Shown one piece after another: positions 11,537-25,025 of a stretch of 64,000 nt of DNA (position 1 is the stretch's first letter; each line of letters opens with the position of its first letter). A program made the translations under genes and the position numbers. Under the pieces are notes generated by a model. It had not been told where the DNA came from. It ran no database searches and was given only the letters and a program-made list of their open reading frames with translations. Source of the DNA: Bolinopsis microptera (lineage: Eukaryota; Ctenophora; Tentaculata; Lobata; Bolinopsidae); contig NC_087081.1 in NCBI RefSeq assembly GCF_026151205.1, positions 15,350,340 through 15,414,339 of the forward strand, in the 5' to 3' direction.

Positions 11537-12400
11537 TTTTGAGATCACGAAATTCGAAAGACAAGTTATTGTAATAGTTTTATATATAATAATAATGTAC
11601 TATTCAATTCAATTGTTTAAATTTTTATTCGTATTTCTTGCCGTATTTCATTATTGCATTTCAAATGGTATCGCAGATCTTCGTATTAAGTGGATTGGAC
11701 TCACGAATTTGGGGCTTGATTTTCCTGAAAGGTTATAAGTACATTAATGTTGAATGATTTACAAGATAACAGCTGAAAGTTATACTCCCGATTATAGCAA
11801 CGAATGATTTGTCCAACTAAATCTGAATTTGTAGCTCAAACTGAAGTAGTGAGTAGGAAAACTCTTCAATTTAAATACCTGAGCATGTTGGTAGTTTATT
11901 CTGAGGTTATCAACGTAATCAGACCGTATAGCGTACGTTTCCACCTGGAGTTGATCTGACGTCCCGCTGGATCATCATAAGAATACTGAAATTCTAACTC
12001 TGAATTGTCCTCTCAGTTGTGGCCGAATTTTCTGTCCATTGAAGTCTATCGTCAATTCATAGTAGTCAGAGGAGTATGGACATTCTTGTTCTTGTTTGAA
12101 GTTTTCCTCAGTTGACGAAATCTGCCAGATACAACCGATGATGTCGAGGGGGTACCCTTTTCTTTACTCATAAAAGATCCTTTCTCTGCTTAGAGATGTC
12201 CAGCTCCTGAGCTTATTTCTGGTTTATATCTGTTTGTTTTCTGGTAGGGGCACCATTGCTTTCTTAGCTGAACACTACTTCTGGTAATATTAACTTTCCT
12301 TCCGGAATGAAACTGTTTGTCTGGTCATCATTTAATCTTCAAGATATTTGCTGTGAGCTTTGTCTAAATGGTAATGGATGGGTGGCCTTGTCTTCCTCGT
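11537..12400. other. No gene recognised
   Basis: Non-repetitive, AT-rich sequence. Several short open stretches occur on both strands, with no convincing exon or known domain. Confidence 0.4.
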
Positions 12401-12409
12401 ATTTTATTC

Positions 12410-12741
12410 AATGGATAAACACTGTCCTGTTGATTGTCACGAGCTGAATGGAACTGTGCTCCGGCTGGATCAAATGAGCCCTCAAAAGGAGACATGCCTT
12501 TACAATTAACCGGGATTCCACCCCAATTATCATGACTAATGATTCAGCTTGCGGTCGTTTTCCTGTTCAGGTCAGTTTAACTGACTCATACTACTGCCCT
12601 GGGGTCAAAGAGGGTTGTTCAGTCTCACAGGATCAATATGTGAGTTTTGTAACCAGAACGTATAATCTTGATTATAGTTTACATCTGATCGTTAGTGTTC
12701 CAGAAACGATCTCCCGCGAAGATACTTTTCAGGGGGGATAA
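12410..12741 (+). CDS. Possible extracellular exon, unrecognised
   Basis: Two adjoining plus-strand frames could form one Cys-rich exon: 12417-12510 reads ..CPVDCHELNGTVLRLDQ.. and 12532-12741 reads MTNDSACGRFPVQVSLTDSY followed by YCPGVKEGCSVSQDQ and a Val/Ser/Thr-rich end. The Cys spacing and beta-like composition suggest a secreted or extracellular domain. Joining them needs a frameshift at about 12530. This stretch belongs to the indel-rich zone, so a sequencing error is plausible. No family is recognised. Confidence 0.25.
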
Positions 12742-14180
12742 TGTAGGTCCCCATAAATACGGGGCTCTGCGGATGGGCGCTCTCCCCGGCTTTTTATTAG
12801 TCTCCTCGTCTTATCCGGCCTTTTATTAGTCTCCTCGTCCTGTTGAAAGCACCACGGTAAGCTGAAATCATCAAATCTTGAAGTTTTTAAACCATGATTA
12901 TTATGGACGTTTTCAAACGGCTGATAACAAAAAGTATAACAAAAGTTTTTTTTTACGTAACAAAAAGTAACATAATAAAGTTACAACTACAACTGTATAA
13001 ATGTTTTTTCATATATCATTCCCAGGAAGCCAAATTTGCTCCAACGTCAAATGCACAATAAATCAAAATGTAGCTTTTTAGTAGCTTGATAGCTGAGAAA
13101 AGCAGATGATCATTGACTTGCCAAAGGTTAAGAAAAGACTAGAAGTTTGGGCACCTAATTTACTAATAATATACTATAAAAAAAAGCTCCAGATATTGCT
13201 ACAAATTGTAATACAATAGCCCTTTGCTAGTAGATCCAAGAGTTGGGCCAGGGTATTCTCATACCACTATTAATAATAACACCTGGTGTTCTGGAATGCT
13301 ATTTATGAGGTAGAATTGTCATGTAAACTGTAAGCATACATAGTACATTACAAAATATGTATGTAAAATTGTATTTTTTATCTCCCAGGTAATACATAAG
13401 CTACAAGTTATAAAAAGATTTAAACAGTTTAGCCGCATTTTTGAATTTTGAGCGCATAAACTTTCTAATTGACACGAGACTTGAAACACCCTGTAGATAA
13501 AATAATCCAAAGTAACAGACTAAATTAAAGGGTATGAAATGTCCGCGTGTGTTTCGAGTTTTTGTGCCCCAATGAGGAGCTGCTACAAGACCACTATCTG
13601 ACACCTGCTCGGGTCTTGGCGAGGAAAGTGGAAGATGAGGTGGGTGCTAGAGGGGGGTAACAAGAAGAAGTTTCAGTACATTTTCATCACCTACTACACC
13701 TGATCAGGAGATCTACTTCCTCTCTACTTCACATTGAATGTAATGGCTATAGAAATGCAGATTTTTTAAAATTTATTTTGTGCTGACTCTGCACGAATTA
13801 CAACCTTAAAACATACCGAATTGCCTAAATAATCAACTATTTTCTTATCTAACTTACTGCATATAAACGTGAATAACACCATGTCAATTATCATACTCCA
13901 CAAGTAACGCTGGTGAAGGTATCTGCGACTTATTCCATCTAAAGAGGTATAAGTACCGGAGGGCACAGTGAGTAGGGTCAGCTGGTGGTGGGGGAGGATG
14001 TGTTATCTGTTTGCTCCTTAGCACTGTCGGAACTATCATTACACCTTCATGTTACACGTGGGTTATCTTTACACTTCATGTTCACGTGGGTTATTTATAT
14101 GTTTTTTGAATCTTTTTTAAAGCAAGTTAAGTGTAGTTAGTAGCTGGAAAAAATAAAGAGTTTGATTAAATCGAACAATA
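12742..14180. other. No gene recognised
   Basis: AT-rich sequence with scattered short frames on the minus strand (13319-13604, 13766-13966) that lack domain resemblance. A partly duplicated cctcgtc..ttttattag piece lies at 12797-12840, and acgtgggttat is repeated at 14056-14092. Confidence 0.4.
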
Positions 14181-14188
14181 GTTATATG

Positions 14189-14310
14189 TAATCAATTAAT
14201 CAATTAATCAATTAATCAATTAATCATTAATCAATAAATCAATTAACAATTCATCAATTAATCAATTAATCAATCAATCAATTAATCAATAATCAATCAA
14301 TCATTAAATA
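14189..14310. repeat. (ATCAATTA)n microsatellite
   Basis: Imperfect tandem repeat of an 8-base atcaatta unit, degrading toward the right. It marks the left boundary of the first transporter unit. Confidence 0.9.
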
Positions 14311-14586
14311 ACCCTATAAATTACCAGGTCGACGAGTTTGACACGTGGAGTCCCCACACACACTAAAAGTTCCACCAACCAGTGCCGGAAGAGAGAGTGA
14401 TTCTCAAACACAGTGGCATCAATGTCCTCCTCTCATCTCAAAGTACAGGTTTTGTCACATTCCTCCACAATATGGTATCCATTATGTGTATAATACTGGT
14501 CCAACTTTATGAAGACATTCAGTTTTCCCGATAATGAACTTAGAGGTGTACTGAAACTGTCCTTTAATTGTTCTATTCAGTTTTCC

Positions 14587-16385
14587 TTATCGCAATCTCG
14601 ACGCCTGCACTCGTATCAAAACGAAACTACACAAAAAACCAAGCATCATGTATCCACCCTGTTCGTATGTAAAGGTACTCCATCGCCAACAGGGCAACCA
14701 ATGACCAACCCTGTTAAAGGCCGTCCAAAGACATAACAAATTGTCGTCCCTTTTGATTTGGAGGAAGCGCTCATTTCTCTTCTCGCAAGTTTTACTTGGA
14801 CCTTCCTCAAAGGCAAATAGGGCAGCCCAATTGTTCACATTTGATTGAAAGGCCTGAAGCAGTGGGAAAATATAAGCGAAGATAACCACGTTATCATACA
14901 GAAACGTAACTTTGGTTGGGAAGAGGATGAAAACTCCGATTGCTGAGAGGAATGCTGAAAATGCCATGATCTTAAATGGTGTTGCCCAGCCGTTTTCTGG
15001 ATGATGTAACCGGAACGATCGATCCTGCCAAACCTTGCCATCGTAAAGGATCAAAAGATATGTCCCACCCTGAAAATACTCTCTTCAAACGTGTCGAAAA
15101 GGTATGGAGTGGTTATTGCTGAGGTAAATCCAACAAGTGCCTCAGAATGCGAGGAAATAATGGGAATAAACGATAATGTGAAAGCACCTTGGCCGTAGGC
15201 TCGGTCCTCCTCGTTGGTGTTTCTGGCTGTTGTGATATCAGCTTCCTCTGTATGCCTCAAAATTAGGTGAACTGCCACATTTGTGTTGGTTATAACAACA
15301 TCCTCACTACCAACTTGATCCCCAGTCATCTCATTTTCCAGTCTCTCCCATAACTAGTCTCTACCGTTTCATCAGAAGATTTATTTTTTAGTGTTAACAT
15401 AACTGCAGAGATTCTTTGGCAGAACCACAAGCTTGTACGAAAAACAGACAAGACAGATACCCCAGCAATGACAGAGTAGAGGTAAATCCAAAGTGATCAT
15501 ACAACTCCCCAATAAGAAATAGCAGTGGAGCCCCCAGAATGATAACCACTGTTGTGAGCCCTATAGTAAGTTTAACAGGTCCAGAACCAACTCTGCAGCC
15601 CTCCCACCACACCTTTACAGCGCCAGGAACCCACGTAACCTTGTACACTCGTAGGATTAGTAGGAGGGTGATTGTTAATGAGTTGTACCTGGCTCTGGTA
15701 TCAGCCCACCAGTCCTGTCCCGCAGGAAGGAAATATAAATACCATAATGAATCATGATGTGGTGATTTTTAGATTGAAATTTTTAAATGGATTGATATTT
15801 AACCATGTCTTTTGATACGTGTTCATAAGATAAAATGCACCTTATAACGATCTTTTTATCTTGGCAAATACTCTGCTAATAGTAACAATTACCCATCATC
15901 TGTACCACGTTAGCTGCCCCACAAAAGTGACCTGGTATTTCCACAGGGGTGACAGTTTCTCTCATGGATGAGATAAGTGTTGCACGTCAAACAGCAGTTG
16001 AAAAGAAAGCCAACTCCTGGCATCATTCCCAAACAGGCCCACCAGACAGCTGCTTATACTGTGATGTTAGAAGATGTTAACTCCTTATATGGTTAATCTA
16101 ATGGTTATTATTCGTCAGTTTGAGTTCAAGCGACGCACCTCAGAAAATGACAAAATTGACGTTTTATCCCAAAAAAAGGAAAGGAAAATTAAGTTGTATC
16201 TAGTCTTCTTACCATTTAAACACATACCTCTTCGATAAATACTTGACGTAGAAGGATGCGTATTAACCGAACTGCCTGATATAGCCAAGAGGCATGAGGT
16301 ACACTGCCAGCAGTACCATCAGACCCAGTTTATGAGAACATAATTCCGTATTCCTGCTTGAACCCAAAGTTATTTCTCGTATAGA
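14587..16385 (-). pseudogene. SLC18B1-like MFS transporter, tandem copy 1 (broken by indels)
   Basis: A multi-exon minus-strand gene of the major facilitator superfamily. The exon at 16228-16383 encodes a membrane segment (LLAVYLMPLAISGSSVNTQ in consensus) and ends at GTATGTG. The exon 15893-16058 is bounded by CACAG and GTAATTG. The exon starting at 15714 carries TIGLTTVVIILGAPLLFLIG then ELYDHFGF, which fits the G-x-L-Y-x-x-G-G-F region of SLC18B1-type proteins, followed by a hydrophilic loop (SGDQVGSED-like). At about 15060-15140 comes GFTSAITTPYLFDTFE, then a Ser/Val-rich helix and GWATPF.IMAFSAFLSAIGVF. This order (six helices, loop, second half) is that of MFS carriers. Frames break in every exon, but at positions different from the other two copies, so errors in the sequence may explain part of it. 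Substrate unknown; the family moves organic cations or polyamines across membranes. Confidence 0.55.
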
Positions 16386-16949
16386 AATCGACAAAGAAAG
16401 ATTATGATTAAAATGTTTGTAGCAACAAGAACTAAATGAGGAGAAAAAAATGGGAGAAATGTTTAAGATTCTGTGCACTTTTTATGTAGATGGCAACCCT
16501 GCCCCCTTCCATTCTTAATCAAGCAAAGTAAAATTTATCACGTAAAAATGAATACCGAAACAACAGCTACAACTGGCAAAATAGTGCTTAGGAAGTAATT
16601 GCAGATATTTAATTATATAAACATAGAGGCAAAAAAACATTCTACAATGTGATAAGATACATATCATTCCTTAGTGTTCCTCACACGTCATTTCGAAGCA
16701 AATAAAATCGAGACGTCCTCAAAATCGTAAACAATAAGATTGCAGTTCATTTTTACTTACTTGTTTATTAATTAACTTAGCGACAAGGATATATATATTA
16801 TATACGATTAATGAAATTTAAACCTTCATGGGCCCAGCAATGTGAGATGAAAAGCTGACTGAAAGGAAACTGGATCTATCATTTGTAGATAGATTAGGTA
16901 GATTCTTAGAATCTATGTGTGATTTGCCACGAGATAGAGGTCGCTGTGG

Positions 16950-17165
16950 TCAGACTGAAACTTAATTAGTTTTTTACATTCTACGGCAGGTGCCAGGAAT
17001 AGTGCCTGGGTTTTGACAGTGAACTGAACAGTTATGTAAAGTAAGTGGCTTAGGGTTTAGCCAATATCTTCAATCATCGGCACCTTCAAGTCAATGGAAA
17101 CATCTGAAGTGTCTTTGAAATGTAATAGTTTTGAACTGGAAAAGTTTCCTTTGACATCTATGAAA
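16950..17165 (-). pseudogene. Possible N-terminal exon of transporter copy 1
   Basis: All three units keep this stretch about 0.6 kb upstream of the first clear membrane exon. On the minus strand it starts near ATGTCAAAGGAA and, in consensus of the three units, continues to an acidic part (LEEPMIEIWAN) and a hydrophobic part (AIFLALSVN) that could be the start of the first helix. Indels prevent a firm reading. A splice donor GTAAAAAC-like site follows. Confidence 0.3.
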
Positions 17166-18500
17166 ATCCAGTAATATTAATTTTTCACGTGGCGATCGTA
17201 ATGGCTAAAGGACAACCAAAGTAAAAAGGTAAGAAATGGCCGTTGTAATAATATTTAATGCCTTGTGATATGAGAGCCCGGAAGGGTGCGGTGTCCAGGG
17301 GGGGGGGGGGGGGCGGTAAAGGTGGTAACAGGGTGGTTCTGGTTGTTGTCTAAACAATGAAGAGTAAACAGAGTCTGAAGTGACTTTGTACCATGCCAAC
17401 CCCAACCTACTCATTCACGGGAACTAGTATTTTAACTACCTTACTTGGATATTATAGCGGGTTAATTTAATGACTGTGAAAATTAATTGACGCGGGAAAA
17501 ATATGGCGGACATTCCCAAAACCCGCCAAATTTATCCCGGTTCATGAATATACCGGTGGCCGACCTTTCAAGGATTTTTTTCAGAGGTCAACAAATTTTC
17601 AACCGAAATTTTGTTTTTTTTTTTGTTACTTGTTAAAGAAGTTTATTTCATTTACAGTTATTGATATTACTCAGAAATAGAAAAACAAGACACGTTATAT
17701 TTAAAGAAAATAAAATCTAAGAAGCAATATAAGTCAAATCATCATTAAAGCGTATTCTTCATTCTCGTTATCCGCTAATGCCCTCCATTATCAATTATTG
17801 ATATCCCCCTGCTGCTGAACGTCAAAATTTGAGACTTCAAATTCGAAGTCGTATTTAGTGTCTTAACAAGACTTCATTATTGACCGCAGTGGGGCTACTG
17901 CTTTCAAGGTCAGAGCCGACTTGATTTCCTGCCACCGCTTGGTATTGGGGAACGTCCTTGGCTTTACATCTCAAATGCTCCAGTAATCATCCACCGGGAC
18001 CATAAATAGTGGCACTGTTTACTCACGTTCTAGCGGGAATACGGCCACAAGTTACTTTAACGGGAAAAAACCCTTCCTTTTCTTTAGTCTACACACTGCA
18101 CACGAGAAGAGATCAATTTTGCAACTCAGTTGATGTCTCTCGCTCCACTGTTACACGCTCTCCAGTTTCGATCTAAGACACAGAAGCGATGAGTTTTATC
18201 AGTTTTCCGGAACAGGACCGTACAAGGAACTTCTGGAAGGGTATGAACCCAGGGATGTTACAGGGATTTTATAATTTAAATTAAATCACATGAACTGCTA
18301 ACAAGCAAAATTGTTTATACCTGCACTGATTTATGAACTAGAACGCTAATAATCATGTTTAAATTGTGTACATATACAACAGTTGTTCAGTGACGAGAGG
18401 ATTGACATCATTTAGTTTGTTTATTTTGATTAATTTTAAAAAAACCAGTTATATTATTATTATAATATATATAAAATATATATATTATTAATTTTCGTTT
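17166..18500 (-). promoter_or_regulatory. Upstream flank of transporter copy 1, with a G tract
   Basis: Conserved between units 1 and 2 (about 23930-25590) but with no recognised exon. It contains a G/C homopolymer of about 16 bases at 17299-17315, absent from unit 2. The stretch near 18060-18240 (ctttagtctacacactgcac, tgtctctcgctccactgtta) is among the best conserved and is a reasonable place for the promoter or 5' untranslated exon of the minus-strand gene. This is inference only. Confidence 0.3.
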
Positions 18501-18504
18501 TCTT

Positions 18505-18825
18505 CTATTTAATTAGACTAGCAGAACCCGTCTAACCCTAAAAATGGTGTCCAAGACTCAAGAGACAAAACAATTATTAGTAAACTTTGGGGGTACCAAT
18601 ATTGGGCTCTAAAACACCTATTTTCTTGCCAATATTTTAATTTTTCATGCGATTTGGAGGCCATTAAAGCATTTGACCCAGTACAAAAAAGTTTCAGTTG
18701 TAATATCTTTTACGGTTTTTGCAGAAATTCGCGTTAATATTATGCCGTGGGGCAGTAAACATGGCACGGATAAATAAATAATATAATATATTACATAACG
18801 TCTCGCTTTTTATATAGTAAGATTG
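18505..18825. mobile_element. Unclassified ~320-base insertion between units 1 and 2
   Basis: The junction between units 2 and 3 (about 25585-25600) runs directly from ttcttctatta to aaattgttttctt. Here about 320 bases intervene (agactagcagaacccgtct through the AT-rich tract near 18790). No inverted ends or coding sequence were found. Confidence 0.4.
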
Positions 18826-19100
18826 TTTTCTCTTTACGATCCATTCACTGATTCATGGGCAAGGATAAATGACCAGGTCGTGAGGTTTGACACGTGGTCC
18901 CACACACAAGCTCTAAAAGTCCACAACCATGCCGGAGAGAGAGTGATGGCTCAAACACAGTGCATCAATGTCCCTGTCTCTCATCTCAAAGTATAGGTTT
19001 TTGTCACATTCCTCCACAAGTATGGTATCCATTAGAGTATAATACTGGTCAAGTTTTTTTTTTTATTTTTTTTTTTTGTGGTCTTTTATGAAAAAGACAT

Positions 19101-21010
19101 TCAGTTTTCCCCGATTAATGACTTGAGGTGTAACTGAAAAAACTGTCCCATAATTGTTCTTATTCTGTTTTCCTTATCGCAATCTCGACACCTCCACTCA
19201 TACAAAACGAGACTACACAAAAACCAAGCAACATAGTATCCTCCATGTTCGTATGTACGGTAAATCCCATCGCCAACTGGGCCACCAAATGACCAACCCT
19301 GTTTAAAGGCCGTCGAAAGACATAAAACCAAATTGTCGTACCTTTTGATCGGAGGTGGCGCCACATTTCCCTTCTCGCCAGTTTTACTGGACTTCCTCAA
19401 AGGCAAATAGGGCACCAATGTGCACATTTGATTTGAAAGGCCCTGAAGCAGTGTGGGAATATAAGCAAATACCACGTTATGATACAGAAATGTTAACTTT
19501 GGGTTGGGAAGTAGGATGAAAAACTCCGATTGCTGAGAGGAATGCTGAAAAGGCCAAGATCTGCAATGGTGTTGCCCAGCCTTTCATGGATGATGTTAAC
19601 CGGATACGATCGATCCTGCAAACTTTGCCACGTAAAGGATAAAAAGATATTCCCACCCTAGAAATACTCACTTCGAACGTGTCGAAAAGGTAATGAGTGG
19701 TTATTTGCTGAGGTAAATTCCAACCAGTGCCTCAAGAATGCTGTAGGAAATAATGGGGATAAAATTAATGGAGAAAGCCCCTGGCCTTAGGGCTCGGTTT
19801 TCCTCGTTGGTGTGCAGGGTTGTTGTATATCAGCTTCCCTCTGTTGCCCATAATTAGTGGATCTGCCACATTTGTGTTGGTTCTAACAAAATCCTCAAAT
19901 ACCAACTTGATCACCACTCATCTCATATTCCAAGTCCACCCAAAACCTAGTCTCAACTGTTCAACAGACGATCTATTTTGAGGTTAACATAAACTGGCAG
20001 GGAATTCTTTTGCAAACCACAAGCTTGTACGAAAACAGGACAAGACATATACCCCCAGCAATGAGCAGAGTAAGGTAAATCCAAAGTGATCAACAGACCT
20101 CCCCCAATAAGAATAGCAGTGGAGCCCCCAAATAATAACCACTGTTGGGAGCCCTATAGTAGTTTATCATGATCAGGGAACCAAACTCTGCAGCCCTCTA
20201 CCACACCTTTAAACGCCATGAGACCCACGTAACCTTGTACAGCTCGAGGATAGTATGGAGGTGTGATTTGTTAATGAGTTGTACTGCACTGGTATCAGGC
20301 CCCACCAGCTCCCTGTCCTGCTGGAAGGAATTATAAATACCATAATGAATAATGATGTGTGATTTATAGATTGAAAATTGTTATGGATTGATATTTAAGC
20401 ATTGTCTTTGATGCTGTTTCTTAAGATAAGAAGCCACCATAAAACTATCTTGTTTAACTTGTCAAACTACTCAGTTAATTGTAACAATTACCCCATCATC
20501 AGTAAACCACGTTAGCTGCACAAAAGGAACCTGTATTTCCACAGGTGACTTTTCTCTCATGGATGAGATATGTTGCACGTCCAAACAGCATGTTGAAAAA
20601 AGATTAGCAACTCCTGCATCATTCCAAAACAGGCCCCACCAGAAAGTTGCTTTATACATGTGTATGTTAGAAGTTGTGTTAACTATCTAATGATTAATCT
20701 AATGGTCATTATTCCTCATTTGAAGTTCAAGCCGACGCACCTAAAGAAAAAAAATGACAAAATTGACGTTGATCCCAGTCAACTAAGGTTATAATAAAAG
20801 GAAAATAAGTTGTAACTATCTGTCATCTTAACCATTTAAACACTACCTCTGTCAGTAAATACATGAGACGTAGAAGGATTGCGTATTAACCGAACTGCCG
20901 GATATAGCAAGAGGCATGAGGTACACTGCCAGCAGTACCTATCAGACCCAGCATGGAGAACATAATCCGGATTCCTGCTTGAACCCCAAAGTTATTTCCC
21001 CTCGTATAGA
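19101..21010 (-). pseudogene. SLC18B1-like MFS transporter, tandem copy 2 (broken by indels)
   Basis: Same exon order as copy 1. The exon near 20885-21005 gives the TAGSVPHASCY or VYLMPLAISG reading depending on frame. The exon 20488-20655 is open for 62 codons (MYKATFWWGLFWNDAG...) because indels shift it relative to copy 1. At 19477-19671 the segment GWATPLQILAFSAFLSAIGV is open, and the most distal part is open for 124 codons (19101-19475). The ends GTGAGTATTT near 19675 could be a splice donor or coding. Length and order agree with a transporter of about 400-450 residues. The copy is also split by the 2.2-kb hAT-like foldback upstream of it (21217-23438). Confidence 0.5.
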
Positions 21011-21216
21011 AATCGACAAAGAAAGATTATGATCAAAATGTTGTAAGCAACCCCCCAGAAATTAAATGATGAGAAAAAATGGTGAAAATGTTTAAGATTC
21101 TGTGGCACTTATTGCATTTTGTAGATGGCTATACCCTGCCCCCCTTCCAGTCTTACTCAAGCAAATTTATCGTAAAAATAAACGACTGAAACAACAGCTA
21201 CAACTGGAAAAAAGTG

Positions 21217-23438
21217 TAGGCCTGTCATGATATCATGGATTGCTTAGTTCACCAGGATTCTGGTAGTCCCATAATTCTGTCTGCGGCCTCTATGTCACGT
21301 CATATCGCATCACTTCGTAAGACCCTTTGTGAGTTAGGCATGTGAAAATTTGCAGCTTTCCATAACATTGATTGGTTAACGAGTTACCGTACGTCACCTC
21401 AAGATCGGGTGACAGGGGGCTGACCAGGGTCACGTATTATGAGCCTGAGGTCACGTACTGTGACGCCACCAGAGCTGTTTTCCGTTTCCGTCTCATTACT
21501 GCAGATGAGTTTGCATGCTTGTAAGGTGGGTATAAAGTACTGCTGTACTGTAGTTTATATCTTTATTACCCCGCTTTTAGAAATCGAAATTTATTTTCTG
21601 ACAAGAAAGCTAAAATTTACCAAAATAATCGACCATGTTATAAACTTATTTTGATGTACATACTGACCTAAGTTGCACGAGAAATCGATTAATCTTGGTT
21701 TCAGAGCTCAACAATGCTTCCTTATGCCTTGAAATCCATGTTTTAATCGATACAATCAACATTATGATCCTGTTTGAATAATTAGTAGCAGGTAATAAAT
21801 AAGCAGAAAGCAACGATTGATTTTGAGTGACCAATAATCGCGGATGATACGCTCACGAGCTACCACGTCTCGTGTAAACCCTAGGACTCAAACACTTAAC
21901 AGACTCTAACACTTAACAGACTCAACACGCTCACAGGCTCCACGTCTCCGGTCTCGTGTTCCCACCCCAAGGAATTTGGTTTTGGATCGGACACACTCAA
22001 AACAAACGATAGAGGAGCGTTCCTACACGCTCACAGGCGCCGGGACAAGTCCAAACTAGGCAAAATCGCGGTGAATTATGCGGGCGAAAGATAGTGTATT
22101 TTTTTTTTGGCAAAAAATAAGGCTAAGTTAGATGTCATAAATTCGGTTAACTTAGTTTGTTAGCTGCAAATAGGGAGCGACAGGCTTGTCAGGCAAAACA
22201 CTACCATCTATATTAATAATCTAAGTGTAAGGTCTAAACTTACTTCCTCTTCGTGATGTTGTACACGAAACAGGGTAATGAAAATTATTATCGTTTTTGT
22301 GGTGAAGATAGAAGTCTGTGCGGCTTTTAGTGAGAATAGAAAAATTAATTATAATTATTAGGTAAGATTATTATAAAAGTTATTTTAATGGAAACAAGAG
22401 AGTAAGTTTACATATGAGGCACTTTTCTGAAACTCTAACTTTTGTTCATGTTCTGCTCCCTGAGCATTAAGAACGCAAATACTTTTTCGTCTTACCTAAA
22501 TTTGAAAAGGCTGGTGGATGTGGATTAGTTCCTATGAATAAAAGAACGTGATATTTGGCCCTCGGATTTTAAAGGAAATGCGCAAATTTTGGTCTCAGAG
22601 AACTGGAATAATCGCAATTTGTCGCAAATCTGTTTGTCTCGGCAAACGTCAGATTTTGACCTTGCCGCTTCCTCTCTTGATTTGCTTTATGATGTAATGA
22701 TCAGGAACACATACGTATCATCACGACCATTATTGGTCTCTTGACTTCGACCCGTTATTGTTAAGAATGGAGGCGCGAGATCGGAGTGTGTGATGGTTGT
22801 TTCGAGTGAGCTGAGCAGATGACACCCTGGTTAGGCAGAATTCATCAACAGATCCATAAAGTGATTGTCACATAAAACATGGATTTCAAGGCACATGAGG
22901 AAGCATTGTTGATCTCTGAAACCAAGTTTAATTCGATTTCTCATCGGCAAGCTTAGGTCAGTTATGTTCATTCAAAATAATTTAATAACATGTCATATTT
23001 TGGTAATTTTCGAGCTTTCTGTCAGAAAATAAAATTTTACAATTTCTATATTAGGGGGGTAATAAGATATAAACTACAGGAGTACAGCTGTACTTAAACC
23101 CACAGTCACAAGCATGCGAGCTCACCTGGTCCAATGAGCGGGAAACCGGAAAACAAGCTCAGGTGACGTCACGTCACTGACCTCAGGCTCATAATCACGT
23201 GCCTCCGACGCAATCAATTGGGTATGGCCTGGTGCAGAGCCCCCTGCGCCGATCCGCGAGTGACCGTACACACCTCGTAACCCCAATCGATATTTGGAAG
23301 GCTGCACATATTCACATCCTAAACTCCACAAGGGTCTACGGAGTTGTGCGAGATGACGATACATAGAGGCCGCAAATTATGAGGACTACCAGATCCTGGT
23401 GGAACCTAAGCGATCCATGATATCACGACAATCCCCTA
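21217..23438. mobile_element. hAT-like foldback element in transporter unit 2
   Basis: It is absent from the same place in units 1 (16588) and 3 (28750). Ends are TAGGCCTGTCATGATATCAT and, as complement, TAGGGGATTGTCGTGATATC. Arms of about 550 bases (to about 21765 and from about 22860) pair with each other. The flanks aaaaaagtg and aaaaaaatg look like an 8-bp target duplication, the hAT hallmark. The middle (21770-22860) has no transposase: it includes a small tandem (cacttaacagactc, 21893-21926) and otherwise featureless DNA. Frames at 21439, 21646 and 23122 are chance frames in the arms. Confidence 0.6.
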
Positions 23439-23689
23439 AAAAAAAATGCTTAGGGAGGTAAATTGCAGATAATTCATAATAGAGACATGAATTAAACCTT
23501 CTTGGGCCCAGTCAATGTGAGATGAAAGCTGACTGAAAGGAAACTGGATCATATCAATTGTAAGTACTATAATATATTTACATATTATAAAGGTCAGCGC
23601 AAATCCTAGTTTGTCATGTCCTGATTCAAGTTTTAAACTCGCGAGGTAGATTCTTAGAATCAGTGTGTGGATTGCACGAATAGAGGTCG

Positions 23690-23915
23690 CTGTGGGTCAC
23701 TGATAACTTGATTAGTTATTTTAACATTCACGGACAGTGGCCAGGAATATTGCCCTGAGGTTTAGAACATGCAACTGAATAGTTAGGGTAAGTAAGTGAC
23801 TTAAGGTAGCCCAAATCTCAATCATCGGCTCTCAAGTTTAATGGTAACATCTAAGGGTGTCTTGAAAGTATAGGTTTTGTCACTGGAAAGTTCCTTTGAC
23901 CCTATGAATCCAGTT
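23690..23915 (-). pseudogene. Possible N-terminal exon of transporter copy 2
   Basis: Counterpart of 16950-17165, preserved with indels (gtcaaaggaactttccagtg on the minus strand, then an acidic stretch and a hydrophobic stretch). It is now separated from the rest of the gene by the foldback insertion. Confidence 0.3.
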
Positions 23916-24605
23916 AATATTATATTTTTTCACGTGGCGAATCGTATGGCTAATAGGACAACCGAAGTAAAAAAGTAATGAATGGCCGTTGTAAATTAAT
24001 CTTGTGATATAAGAGCCCCGGAAGGGTGAGTGGTGTCAAGGTAGGGTGGTAACCGGGGGTTCTGGTTGTTGTCTAAACATGAAAGAGTAAACAGAGGTCT
24101 GAAGTGACTTTGTTTACCATGCCAACCCCACCCTCCCATTTACAGAATTAAGATTTACCTACTTTACGTGGGAATATTATATCGGTGTTAATTTATGACT
24201 GAAAATTAATGACCGGGAAATATTTGGCGGGGACTTTCTCCAAACCCGCCAAATTATCCCGTCACGATATACCGGTGCCGCCTTTATAATTTCTGTTTTT
24301 TTTGTACTTGTTTAAAGAAGGTTATTTCAATTTACGTTAATATAGTACTCAGAGATAGAAAAAAAGTACACGACTATTTTAAAGAAAATAAATCTAAGCA
24401 ATACTAAGTCAAATCTTCATTAAAGCGAATTCTCATTCGTCGTTATCGCTACTGCCCCTCCATTATCATTATTGATATCCCCTGCTGCTGACCGTCAAAA
24501 TTCGAAGTCGTAATATTGTCTTAACAGACTTTCATTTTGTCCGCTAGTGGGGGCTACTGCTTTTGAAGTCTCCGGAGACTTGATTTCCTGCCCACCGCTT
24601 GGTAT

Positions 24606-25025
24606 TAATAAACAAATATTAATAAACAAATATCTATTTTACGGCACAATCAAACAATATCAATAATAAATAAATCAGGGGAGGTTGAAGAGGATTCAAT
24701 GCCGAAGGCCACTAATTATCTTTTACGATTTGAGAGTGACCTTACATGACACACCCTTACAACCATCCGACTACGTCAATAAACTATTAACAAATATAGA
24801 AAAATATAATTATCTAAGCTAAAATGCTTATTGGTCTAGTTTGGTGACATAGAGAGCCCAGTTGAAGTTTTAGTTTGGTTTAGGTTTTTAAATCATAGTT
24901 TGAAAGTTAGCCATGTTTTTTCATGGCAAGAGAGATAGCATGTGTGTAAGCCGTACCGGATGTAGAATTTGAGATATAATCTAGATGAGTTTACCATATA
25001 TTAGGTCACTCGATTTTGAGGGATA
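24606..25025. mobile_element. Unclassified ~420-base insertion in unit 2
   Basis: Unit 1 reads straight through (ccaccgcttggtattgggga at 17934-17953), while here about 420 bases follow ttggtatt, starting with a short aataaacaaatatt repeat. In reverse orientation the repeat forms an A/T-rich tail, as in a retroposon, but no RNA polymerase III boxes are clear. A weak palindrome catgttttttcatg lies at 24912-24925. Confidence 0.35.

Noticed and set aside
12532-12741. A complete small secreted protein
   Set aside because: It has no signal peptide and its 5' side needs a frameshift to join the Cys-rich stretch; kept only as a possible exon.
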